From Ypsolopha sequella (Eukaryota; Arthropoda; Insecta; Lepidoptera; Ypsolophidae): 64,000 bases of DNA. A program made the translations under genes and the position numbers. Under the pieces are notes generated by a model. It had not been told where the DNA came from. It ran no database searches and was given only the letters and a program-made list of their open reading frames with translations. The DNA lies in contig OW203986.1 of assembly GCA_934047225.1 (NCBI GenBank), forward strand, positions 28,771,221 through 28,835,220, given 5' to 3'. Of this stretch, positions 35,001 to 36,639 are shown piece by piece (position 1 is the first letter of the stretch; each line of letters begins with the position of its first letter).

Positions 35001-36026
35001 ACCACTTACAGCAAATCGTAGCGTAGGCCGACCTCGTGCCTGCTGGGCCGACGCTGAAGGACGTTGCGGATATTGGCTGGATGAGGATGACGGTGGACCG
35101 CAAATAGTGGCGAAATATTGGAGGCCTATGTCTCACATGCTACCTAGTAATTTATTTATAAGGACATGAAAATTTCCATGATTCCCGACTTTTAAAGTTT
35201 GAGGACCGTCCATAGCGTCATGACGTATGCTTGGGCCGATCCAAATCAGCAAGGAACATACCTTGTTTTATTTTACCATGGATACTACGAGCGAAAACAG
35301 ATGGACACATGCATAGACGCGTACGTATGATGATCTCGGCAGAATTTGTATTGGCATTCGACAGTTCATCCGAAATCGTCGTACGTACGCGTCTATGTGT
35401 GCGTGCGCTTGTTTTCGCTAGTTATGCGGAGTGAACCTTCTGTAAGTAGTTATTATGTGATATTGCCATAGTCTTACAAGAAGTAAACTCTTTTATGCAC
35501 TAGAGCAGGTGTTTCCAACCAGTGGGGTGAGAAGAATGACCCAACAGGGGGAGGGGGTGGCTTCAAAAAGAAACTATATCACTTGACGTTATCATTGCGA
35601 TTTATTATGTTTTATTTACTTTTGATGGTTGATTACCTACTTGTTATTTGAACAAAATACGCCCATTTATATTTTAATCGTTTATTTATTTATATTAAAA
35701 AAAGAGGTAGGTAGGTAAAATCGTAGGTGTCCAACAACGAACGTGTACGCCTTTCGCAAACTAACATGTAAAGGAGGGGCGTCATGATTTTAGAATAAAA
35801 TTGGGGGAGGCGCGTATGGTAAAAGGTTGGGAACCTCTGCACTAGAGCTTGAAACGAGTTTTAGTCAGCTTGCAGCAAGCATAAACCAGTACTTTTTAGA
35901 GCATGCGAAGTGAAAAAATAATATTACCTGTACCAGAAAAAGCCTCAAGGTACAAAAATCTACGAATAGAAAACACAACACTCACAATGTTCATTTTTTT
36001 TCAGGATGGCAGATCCTCGGGGCTAG
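1879..36026 (+). CDS. SMC6: SMC6, structural maintenance of chromosomes protein 6 (14 exons, 5' incomplete)
   Basis: SMC6 is the ATPase arm of the Smc5/6 complex, which acts on chromatin in DNA repair and in resolving replication and recombination intermediates. Fourteen exons encode ~680 residues in this order: end of coiled coil 1 (1879-2072), hinge approach and hinge (2706-2852, 3035-3162, 6026-6221), coiled coil 2 (15181-15350, about 16423-16642, 17916-18086, 27620-27724, 28230-28312, 30037-30205), and C-terminal head (30841-30951, 31588-31788, 34797-34930, 36005-36026). Diagnostic motifs are the ABC signature LSGGERSYST, Walker B FYFMDEFDVFM, FVFLTPQD and a terminal RMADPRG. Walker A is missing because the 5' exons are outside the window. 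Splice phases agree throughout except at the fifth-to-sixth exon junction. Introns are swollen by transposons, the largest being ~9 kb. Confidence 0.93.
2400..2590 (+). mobile_element. LINE 3'-end remnant with zinc-knuckle tail
   Basis: A short translated stretch reads S-P-A-C-D-C-G-A-E-V-Q-N-V-D-H-I-I-R-E-C-P. This is the CxC...H...C knuckle typical of the C-terminus of Jockey/R1-type LINE ORF2 proteins. It is followed by a degenerate tail with stops. The family differs from the LINE at window start. It lies in the intron between SMC6 exons a and b. Confidence 0.6.
2706..2852 (+). CDS. SMC6: SMC6 exon b, coiled coil to hinge
   Basis: The exon reads on in phase from exon a and encodes KQLRQQLRELE, then the conserved hinge-entry segment AVYGRNMLDLCQKV and a GPIG turn. 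It begins after ...cttgtttcag and ends ATC G|gtatgt in phase 1. Confidence 0.93.
2892..2978 (+). repeat. partial copy of SMC6 exon b in the following intron
   Basis: About 87 bases here match exon b bases 2729-2815 with roughly seven substitutions, at an offset of 163 bp and in the same orientation. The copy starts 39 bp past the exon's donor. It lacks a good splice acceptor and the exon's 3' end, so it is probably not spliced. Confidence 0.9.
3035..3162 (+). CDS. SMC6: SMC6 exon c, hinge
   Basis: The exon encodes GSYLKVKEKKWGGALEHILG and then SIQSFCVNSPEDSRKLFEIM. It matches the SMC hinge segment in which WGGALE precedes a Gly-Gly/Ser turn. Acceptor acag|GT and donor AGG|gtatgt give phase 1 in and phase 0 out. 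Confidence 0.94.
3742..4740 (+). pseudogene. hAT-family transposase, degenerate
   Basis: Recognisable parts are the QTRWSSMNDMI block at about 4018-4050 of the hAT RNase-H-like region, an acidic stretch, and the C-terminal dimerisation motif LPTCVESERVFSSAGFF at about 4624-4677. Lesions are an in-frame TGA at 4246-4248, a TGA at 4594-4596, a frameshift before the dimerisation motif and another just after it. The N-terminal BED zinc finger is not visible. The enzyme would have cut and joined the ends of its own transposon, but this copy cannot be functional. Confidence 0.85.
4805..5145 (+). repeat. tandem repeat, ~2.5 units of ~125 bp
   Basis: The unit begins AATTGTTGATTTTGCTTGCA and runs through a TGAGAAATATGAGAAATAAA stretch. 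It recurs at about 4808, 4933 and 5066 with increasing divergence. It lies between the transposase remnant and the 3' end of the hAT element. Confidence 0.75.
5451..5785 (+). mobile_element. LINE 3'-end fragment (same family as 1-1745), split by a MITE
   Basis: Bases 5453-5472 and 5640-5785 match the 3' UTR and TTTGAA-type tail of the LINE at window start, but are more diverged. The middle is replaced by the MITE at 5475-5629. Confidence 0.8.
5475..5629. mobile_element. 155-bp MITE with TA target duplication
   Basis: The inverted ends are TACTGATAGATA.. and ..TATCTATCAGTA, with TA on each side. A second inverted block (ATCTCAAGATATAT and ATATATCTTGAGAT) sits further in, and the centre holds a small hairpin around GGGTCCAGATCGGACCC. 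There is no coding capacity, which suggests a Tc1/mariner-type MITE. Confidence 0.8.
6026..6221 (+). CDS. SMC6: SMC6 exon d, hinge
   Basis: The exon encodes VYGSSPKPSVTCSKFL, then ALDALHVTDPVVANYLIDN and MEKILLVPEH. This is the second half of the SMC6 hinge, where DPVVAN-LID is a conserved signature. Acceptor ctatcag|GTG, donor CAC G|gtgaat, phase 0 in and 1 out. The TTAA-flanked palindrome begins only ~50 bp downstream. Confidence 0.94.
7036..8871 (+). pseudogene. Mutator-like transposase plus YqaJ-type nuclease, left-arm copy
   Basis: Likely exons are 7036-7133 (basic N-terminus MKRAVIKHEYSG), about 7251-8086, from 8252, 8402-8565 and 8656-8871. The middle exon has a zinc-binding CTCGHLEF...CNTCDQIYVG pattern and then FVWGILTGGSYYAQ, and beyond a frameshift GGWSKRSYGHNFNANSG, typical of Mutator-like transposase domains. 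The last two exons carry a PD-(D/E)xK-like core GENAIVEVKCFS and YYYQIQGQLKVAQRDKCYLI, as in YqaJ/lambda-exonuclease proteins. Lesions are TAG at about 7924-7926, a frameshift near 8010, and a missing central region between NKYCSMC and the nuclease. The family call is by eye. Confidence 0.7.
9775..10174 (+). mobile_element. Helitron remnant within left arm
   Basis: The 3' end GCCGCGGGCAAAAGCTAG at 10157-10174 fits the hairpin-plus-CTAG terminus of lepidopteran Helitrons. The body matches 41090-41387. A ~140-bp insert at about 9990-10130 is bracketed by TGATACGACT on both sides. Related insert sequence occurs at 19080-19150. Confidence 0.7.
10312..10682. other. palindrome spacer
   Basis: This is the only single-copy part of the element. 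It opens with the small palindrome CCACCTGGTGG and closes with a hairpin whose 11-bp stem is CGTTGCCGCTC at 10631 paired with 10662-10672. No convincing gene: the 62-codon frame at 10440-10628 has no recognisable features. Confidence 0.8.
10820..11219 (-). mobile_element. Helitron remnant within right arm
   Basis: Mirror copy of the remnant at 9775-10174, including the CTAG terminus at 10820-10823 and the same internal insert. Confidence 0.7.
12122..13850 (-). pseudogene. Mutator-like transposase plus YqaJ-type nuclease, right-arm copy
   Basis: Same exon order as the left-arm copy. It shares the left copy's TAG after KVWEEH, the frameshift before the GGWSKRSYGHN block and the large central deletion. 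In addition it lacks ~106 bp after DAD, which joins the N-terminal part to the zinc-binding region out of frame. The nuclease exons (12122-12337 and 12428-12591) are unchanged. Confidence 0.7.
15181..15350 (+). CDS. SMC6: SMC6 exon e, start of coiled coil 2
   Basis: The exon encodes DDAVRLSDNVENVPENCAKI, then DSSEYYPAPNYRSYGGAGRP and LLHLSTAERKKF. This is the post-hinge part that leads into the returning coiled coil. Acceptor gtcgccag|AC is in phase with exon d. The presumed donor gtacaa lies at the edge of the MITE at 15352-15511. Another possible end is 15360, using a donor supplied by the MITE. Confidence 0.85.
15352..15511. mobile_element. 160-bp MITE with perfect 29-bp inverted ends at an SMC6 splice donor
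   Basis: Bases 15352-15380 (TACAACCCGGTCACATTATC...) are exactly complementary to 15483-15511, consistent with a TA target duplication. The perfect match implies a recent insertion. It begins one base inside the intron, so the GT of the donor is the host G plus the duplicated T. Confidence 0.9.
15631..15908 (+). repeat. dispersed lepidopteran repeat (TTAGGGTTCCGTACC...GGCCGG type)
   Basis: The sequence begins TTAGGGTTCCGTACCCAAAG, passes through a CCGCTGTCCGTCTGTC stretch, and ends GAGTCCGACTCGCAC...GGCCGG. I recognise this as a very common interspersed repeat of moth and butterfly genomes. A partial second copy is at 16139-16190. It is noncoding. Confidence 0.65.
16423..16642 (+). CDS. SMC6: SMC6 exon f, coiled coil 2
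   Basis: The exon encodes QVQVEIEEAQAVLTSLETNA, then Ala/Arg/Glu heptads to QHTVL, and ends CTG|gtgagt in phase 0. The 5' boundary is uncertain. AG sites at 16422, 16427 and 16438 need two, one and zero bases carried over from exon e, and only the last fits a donor at 15351. The acceptors lack a strong pyrimidine tract. Confidence 0.82.
16643..17326. other. SMC6 intron, nothing recognised
   Basis: AT-rich sequence with poly-A and poly-T runs. I see no gene, inverted repeat or known element end. Confidence 0.6.
17327..17549 (+). mobile_element. foldback element with tRNA-like core, copy 1
   Basis: The outer ~75 bp on each side are diverged inverted repeats (GTGCAGTACAAGCTAG near 17327; CTAGTTTGTATTGCACTC near 17527). 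Between them, 17403-17478 resembles a tRNA: an A-box-like AATTGGTAACGCGC, an anticodon stem-loop CTTGT-CTTGATA-ACAAG, and a B-box GGTTCGAATCC. Copies are at 28898-29112 and 62645-62795. Confidence 0.7.
17916..18086 (+). CDS. SMC6: SMC6 exon g, coiled coil 2
   Basis: The exon encodes VEELDVSKQKLQSLSQQIEA, then a basic KVKRVKSKLFQVSTAYRSLV. Acceptor ttcccag|GTA, donor GTT|gtgagt, phase 0 at both ends. Confidence 0.9.
18114..18182 (+). repeat. partial, internally deleted copy of SMC6 exon g
   Basis: GTAGAAGAGCTGG at 18114 and GGAGGCGATGACGTCACAGG at 18158 match the start and middle of exon g (17916 and 17971) with an internal deletion. The copy begins 28 bp after the exon's donor, in the same orientation. 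Confidence 0.8.
18310..18980 (-). mobile_element. degenerate LINE 3' end
   Basis: Read on the - strand, 18590-18700 gives N-M-F-I-E-I-Y-N-N-L-P-A-Y-L-R, which resembles the extreme C-terminus of a Jockey/CR1-type LINE protein. Many stops follow, then an AT-rich tail ending in ATACAAATACAAATAT at about 18326. It is too decayed to place further. Confidence 0.5.
19196..19703 (-). repeat. 3' LTR of the BEL/Pao element
   Basis: Direct repeat of 26568-27075. The pol frame runs 43 bases into it and stops at 19661. Overlapping short frames in the LTR on both strands are not genes. Confidence 0.95.
19661..23695 (-). CDS. pol: BEL/Pao pol polyprotein (protease, RT, RNase H, integrase)
   Basis: This intact frame has 1344 codons from its first ATG. 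In order: an aspartic protease with ALLDCGS near residue 48; reverse transcriptase with STDIRMMF and the catalytic box FVDD; an RNase H region (GFADASEAGFGAV; CWSDSTIVLAW); an integrase with the H...H...C..C zinc finger (HTIHCHPG; CIRCFRC), then catalytic D (TTDFAG), D (RSDCGTNYVG) and E (ALHEINVKS). These enzymes mature the capsid, copy the RNA and insert the DNA. The frame is open for 37 codons upstream of this ATG back to the UGA that ends gag, so the natural product is probably a gag-pol readthrough protein. Confidence 0.95.
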   Translation of the reverse strand: MTSTPTEDSCNSAQRVVNVTNTPILLPTVSLKIADVNGQFHSARALLDCGSMLTLCSQRMATILNLPLKHTSLKIAGVGNQHTQDSKASITIVCRPTHRDTPMITATAHILKNVTGYLPLEKVPDLAQLTGHPPIPLADREYHTPAPVDLILGSDVLGQVLDGTKVSLGPGKPIAFGTIFDFTLIGPFESLHTSPTNQVNSVHIVGSHTDSEHSTHDIHKSLERFWESEEPQTYKHTSPLEDQCEDIFRTTTIREPSGQYVVTLPFLHNAPTLGSTHAIALRRFLNLEKKLQANPPFRSKYVEFMSDYIKLGHMSPCHPNTFAHKSHFYIPHHGIFKPGSEKLRCVFDGSCKSSNGVNLNDCLHTGPALQQDIVDIIMSFRIHSQVFSTDIRMMFRNILIHPEQRRFQLILWRSSPDQPLLTYALNTVTYGLRSSPYHAIRTLLQLADDEGHRYSHAAQVLRKSIFVDDILSGADSVESAQSLQSELIELLALGGFQLSKWTSNSPQLLERFPDDQCDMPKDFDFSPDSNSIKVLGIQWIPQTDEFTYRISLPTHAQVTKRSILSTVASLYDPNGWVTPVIFRAKILLQKLWLLKIGWDEPISEEVHTEWQHISEDLPQLSNLRLPRHICKCKPTSTYSLHGFADASEAGFGAVIYLHERNITGHVNVHLIIGKSKVAPIKTRLSIPKLELSAATLLSQLMTRVSAQLSAHIAIQTHTCWSDSTIVLAWLNTPPHRLQTFEANRVAKITATSTSHTWRHVPTNLNPADCASRGMSAQSLSLHDLWWSPSWLKEPTCTWPKMPPALGHHALPGLKPKKVPAHIAVPDIDLDLLTRYSSLDKLVGVTACIKRFIFNCRHSPDARRSGPLTASERRDALLHWVRSVQHNEFAEDINRIQTDKVCPVRLQRLSPFIKDGLLRVGGRLSHASIRYDAQHPLILPSSSPLVDLIIDHYHTIHCHPGADTLHAILRQQYWILSARRIIRHRVFKCIRCFRCRAQPKAPLMADLPADRVTPQPVFSHVTTDFAGHFFVKSSTLRNAKLIKAYFCIFVCLATKAVHLEPVSALSTEAFFAALQRFISRRGTPVLIRSDCGTNYVGARNQLIEVQNFLRSNNDAITHKLANQHITWLLNPPKGPWFGALHEINVKSTKQLLYRVIGEQHLTFEEFSTLLARIEAVLNSRPLCPISSDPTDFEPLTAGHFIIGRPLTALPEQSFDDRPISALKRFQLIQALSQRFWTLWSRSYLHTLQTRSKWLSPSSPPQVGELVLIKEDDLPPLQWKLGRILRTIPGKDGVIRVVDLDTAHGNLRRPVFKIARLPLDSAQKEPQPRPPQDVHATLRYQRDVRT
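23804..23812 (-). promoter_or_regulatory. probable UGA-CUA stop-codon readthrough site between gag and pol
   Basis: On the - strand gag ends CAA CAG TGA CTA. Gag and pol share one frame with no other stop between 25375 and 19661. UGA followed by CUA is a known leaky context in animal and viral readthrough genes. The function here is inferred. Confidence 0.65.
23807..25375 (-). CDS. gag: BEL/Pao gag
   Basis: A 522-codon capsid/nucleocapsid protein. The N-terminal half is helical (FREAVKAIVLLKEIGAAVEA) with the PIPEFHSNVEEWPSFIAVFR block typical of BEL/Pao and other retrotransposon gag proteins. Two or more zinc knuckles follow in the last third (CPYCRNRGHKLIAC; CRRCLGPHYENEC; CKECGRSDH). The tail is Ser/Arg/Pro-rich. 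It packages element RNA into virus-like particles. It ends at a UGA at 23807-23809 in frame with pol. Confidence 0.92.
   Translation of the reverse strand: MPSKSQAAMFREAVKAIVLLKEIGAAVEAGDRKTYSVADFTARYANIQSVKTKLENVYYEILDDEDLSDETEATYTKNFQSALSNYDAILVAFEKLNEKSALPDKTQPLSSGTPVGVLPKIPIPEFHSNVEEWPSFIAVFRSLVSEMATVSDAVKLHYLLGALKGEAHDMVKHLYPTNENYPIAMEILTKRYDNRRVLIDRFVDIIMNLPHIHMRSDIRTSFLIPLISAQSALRNLDLPMKDSDYVFVSMVVRKLQGELRTLFERKYGSRATLPTLKNLIEFLEEHARCKENESSFLASQEAPSSSRLGPSERLAQLNKLLQPTRGTPRQPYQAHQEFRPIAPRQDNRSPRPIRQPFMAFETAPVYSARSSPSPTRRQDYSAQPSSPTGGMPCPYCRNRGHKLIACPGFNNQPVQGRWDFVNARNRCRRCLGPHYENECRSTRACKECGRSDHHTSLHRHGAMSPTRSSAHLLPPSLREQPRQRSAHEPQYRSAHATQAYTSHPNSPTQSRSPSRSRVGSQQ
25376..26567 (-). other. 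BEL/Pao untranslated leader
   Basis: Noncoding region between the 5' LTR and gag. Just inside the LTR the - strand reads TTTTTGGCCCTTCGAACC, which contains a TGG and a tRNA T-loop-like motif and may be part of a primer-binding site. The spacing is shorter than usual, so this is tentative. Confidence 0.6.
26568..27075 (-). repeat. 5' LTR of the BEL/Pao element
   Basis: Promoter-bearing LTR in the element's orientation, same length as the copy at 19196-19703. I saw no difference between the two. Confidence 0.95.
27180..27592 (-). mobile_element. tRNA-derived SINE, interrupted
   Basis: On the - strand, 27592-27515 begins GAGCAGCGGTAGCACAGGGG and carries a B-box-like CCAGGTTCAATCTCC. The body continues with ACTCATTGGTGCATGCCCG-type sequence and AAACCTG... 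near 27290, features I recognise from a common lepidopteran SINE. The MITE at 27337-27479 splits it. It ends 27 bp before SMC6 exon h. Confidence 0.65.
27337..27479. mobile_element. small MITE inside a SINE
   Basis: The ends GGTCCTCTAAAAAGGCC and GGCCTTTTTAGATCCCC are inverted. A second copy of the element at 19152-27179 was split by the BEL/Pao insertion. Both share GTTCTAATGCCGTCTCTTTT. Confidence 0.7.
27620..27724 (+). CDS. SMC6: SMC6 exon h, coiled coil 2
   Basis: The exon encodes EEAEQEQLKLDQGVSERQMV and then SHKLREDKTKLTQVK, a heptad-rich coil. Acceptor gaatgtag|GAA, donor AAG|gtattt, phase 0. Confidence 0.88.
28230..28312 (+). CDS. SMC6: SMC6 exon i, coiled coil 2
   Basis: The exon encodes VILEDKRTLLEQKTRQALAL and then CERVENPR. 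Acceptor tttaatcag|GTA, donor CCG AG|gtgaga, phase 0 in and 2 out. Confidence 0.88.
28400..28620 (+). mobile_element. repeat related to 33957-34240
   Basis: Shared blocks include TTGCTCAGAGCTAGTGCCTG and AAAATCCGAAACCGGTTGGG. The left side carries TTGTCGGCACTTGGTGAA, whose complement lies at 34255. It is noncoding and intronic. Confidence 0.55.
28898..29112 (+). mobile_element. foldback element with tRNA-like core, copy 2
   Basis: Ends AAATATTATTAGAGTGCATT and the complement at 29093-29112 are inverted repeats, as is the next ~50 bp. The core 28983-29036 has the same CTTGT-CTTGATA-ACAAG stem-loop and AGGTCGCAAGTTCGAATCC B-box as copy 1. The 5' half of the tRNA-like part is lost. Confidence 0.78.
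29113..30036. other. SMC6 intron, nothing recognised
   Basis: AT-rich. I could not support the 93-codon frame at 29711-29992 as a gene: no conserved motif and no splice context. Confidence 0.5.
30037..30205 (+). CDS. SMC6: SMC6 exon j, end of coiled coil 2
   Basis: The exon encodes REKTLVFKELKKTQMKLSSI, then QVKTKYWRTKQMLDGLNKLI and NE. Acceptor tttcag|G completes AGG from exon i. Donor GAG|gtaatc. Confidence 0.9.
30841..30951 (+). CDS. SMC6: SMC6 exon k, C-terminal head entry
   Basis: The exon encodes IKETSDNHLNFSHQVQNYIA, then RRVQYCFQSILTLRGYS, the segment that enters the head lobe with the conserved F-x-x-x-L-x-x-R-G. Acceptor cgtcttag|ATC, donor TCG|gtaagt. Confidence 0.92.
31588..31788 (+). 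CDS. SMC6: SMC6 exon l, ABC signature and Walker B
   Basis: The exon encodes GRMEIDNARGILEIYCSGRE, the ATPase signature SLSGGERSYSTVAFIMSLWE and Walker B FYFMDEFDVFM. DEFDVxMD is diagnostic for SMC6 rather than other SMC proteins. Donor ATG|gtgagt, phase 0. Confidence 0.97.
31821..31858 (+). repeat. short, deleted copy of SMC6 exon l
   Basis: GGTCGTGAATTAAC followed by GGTGTCTTCAACCAGCTCT resembles exon l GGTCGAGAATCAACC and GGCGTCCTCCACCAGCTCT, in order, with a small deletion. It begins 33 bp after the exon's donor. Confidence 0.6.
31860..33300. other. SMC6 intron with degenerate repeats
   Basis: 31950-32160 is rich in TGACAT/TGTCAA words. A ~37-bp block (GATAGAAGAAATTAGTAGGT) at 32460 recurs directly at 32905. 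33224-33285 is simple TTTCATTTCAT. A reverse frame at 32545-32790 (81 codons) has no motif I recognise. Confidence 0.5.
33507..33656 (+). pseudogene. possible tyrosine-recombinase (Crypton-like) N-terminal fragment
   Basis: The 49 residues from MRNFEDILFELTPPELSIIA end in SKSRYISTYEEFIAW. The acidic helix, the LTPPEL turn and the K-SRY---Y--F--W pattern resemble the SAM-like N-terminal arm of tyrosine recombinases found in insect genomes. The catalytic domain is absent. The call is by pattern only. Confidence 0.35.
33957..34240. mobile_element. foldback element with ~90-bp arms
   Basis: Arms around CCCAACCGGTTTCGGATTTT (33998 onward) and its complement at 34170-34190 fold back, ending in ATCTTGAATTAAAAA and TTTTTAATTCAAGAT. 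The ~15-bp direct repeat AAGAAACAAAATCTT occurs at 33947 and 34279 and may be a target duplication. Confidence 0.65.
34330..34735 (-). mobile_element. LINE 3'-end fragment (family of 1-1745), split by a MITE
   Basis: In reverse, the TTTGAA-type end (TTCAAAATTCAAAAAG) at 34338 and the AATTTAATTTGACTTGTGAA-like body around 34650-34735 match the LINE 3' UTR. Confidence 0.75.
34384..34645. mobile_element. 262-bp hairpin MITE
   Basis: Inverted ends CAAGGTGA and TCACCTTG, followed by long complementary arms including ATCATCGTCCAAATTCATAC. TATA-like flanks on both sides. Confidence 0.8.
34797..34930 (+). CDS. SMC6: SMC6 exon m, D-loop and switch region
   Basis: The exon encodes DNVNRKIVMELLIDHALKNQ, FVFLTPQDASSV and TIHR. 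Two donors are usable: CAC AG|gtaact (end 34930, phase 2) and CCA CAG|gttacg (end 34916, phase 0). The first gives the conserved RMADPRG terminus and is preferred. Confidence 0.9.
34932..35140 (+). mobile_element. RTE-type LINE 3' fragment
   Basis: The sequence GTGGCGAAATATTGGAGGCC with TATGTCTC... near 35110, and GACGTTGCGGATATTGGCTGG upstream, resemble the C-terminus and 3' end of RTE LINEs common in Lepidoptera. It is short and degenerate. Confidence 0.5.
35282..35425. mobile_element. hairpin MITE-like repeat
   Basis: AGCGAAAACAGATGGACACA... with GACGCGTACGTA (35316) is complementary to TACGTACGCGTC (35381) ...TGTTTTCGCT (35412). Arms are ~40 bp with some mismatches. Confidence 0.65.
35506..35839. 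mobile_element. hAT-type MITE, 8-bp target duplication
   Basis: Ends CAGGTGTTTCCAACC and GGTTGGGAACCTCTG are inverted. The direct repeat CACTAGAG lies at 35498-35505 and 35840-35847. It is noncoding. Confidence 0.85.
36005..36026 (+). CDS. SMC6: SMC6 exon n, C-terminus and stop
   Basis: After tttttcag the frame gives (R)MADPRG and TAG at 36024-36026, matching the conserved SMC6 end. In the phase-0 alternative the same exon reads DGRSSGLEELMDSVISSN and stops at 36059-36061. Confidence 0.85.
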
Positions 36027-36185
36027 AAGAGCTGATGGATTCGGTTATATCTAGTAATTGAGATTATTATTTTTGTATAACATTGTTTATTTACAATGTT
36101 CTGAATTAGTGTGCCATATCCTACAAGGGATGACGGCGATCGTGATTGTTATTACATTTTATTATTAAACCTAGTTTCAATACTC

Positions 36186-36195
36186 AATAAATAAA
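36186..36195 (+). promoter_or_regulatory. SMC6 polyadenylation signals
   Basis: Two overlapping AATAAA hexamers ~160 bp after the stop. A reverse-strand AATAAA (36222-36227) lies ~30 bp on and could end cyclin E transcripts. Confidence 0.65.
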
Positions 36196-36448
36196 CGAAA
36201 CATAGTCATGTTTAACACCATTTTATTTATTATAATACTATCGCCACAACATTCAAACTGTACACATAGAAAATGTAATGAAATATCAATGCATATTTAT
36301 TGCACAAATGACAAAATATCAGTTTCGAAAACATTACAACATATGGCTTCTCGTTGAACTGAATGAGATCACACAGCTTGAATTTTGGATTACAATTCGA
36401 AAAAAAAAACATTCTACTAAATTACTTTTTTATATTATTTTCAAATAA

Positions 36449-36637
36449 TTTATATAAAAACGGCTCATCTCAATACGTGTTATGATCGGGAAAGCCGACC
36501 AGTTTCAGCAGATTTAGACTGCCTTCATCTGGGCGAGTATAGACGTTTACGCGACGACGGCAGGCAGTCTAAATCTGCTGAAACTGGTCGGCTTTCCCGA
36601 TCATAACACGTATTGAGGTGAGCCGTTTTATATAAAT
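36449..36637. mobile_element. hairpin MITE with ~67-bp near-perfect arms
   Basis: The arm AACGGCTCATCTCAATACGT...GATTTAGACTGCC is complementary to 36551-36637 with one or two mismatches. The ~37-bp loop has GAGTATAGACG. It lies just beyond the SMC6 3' end, in the possible cyclin E 3' UTR. Confidence 0.88.
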
Positions 36638-36639
36638 CA

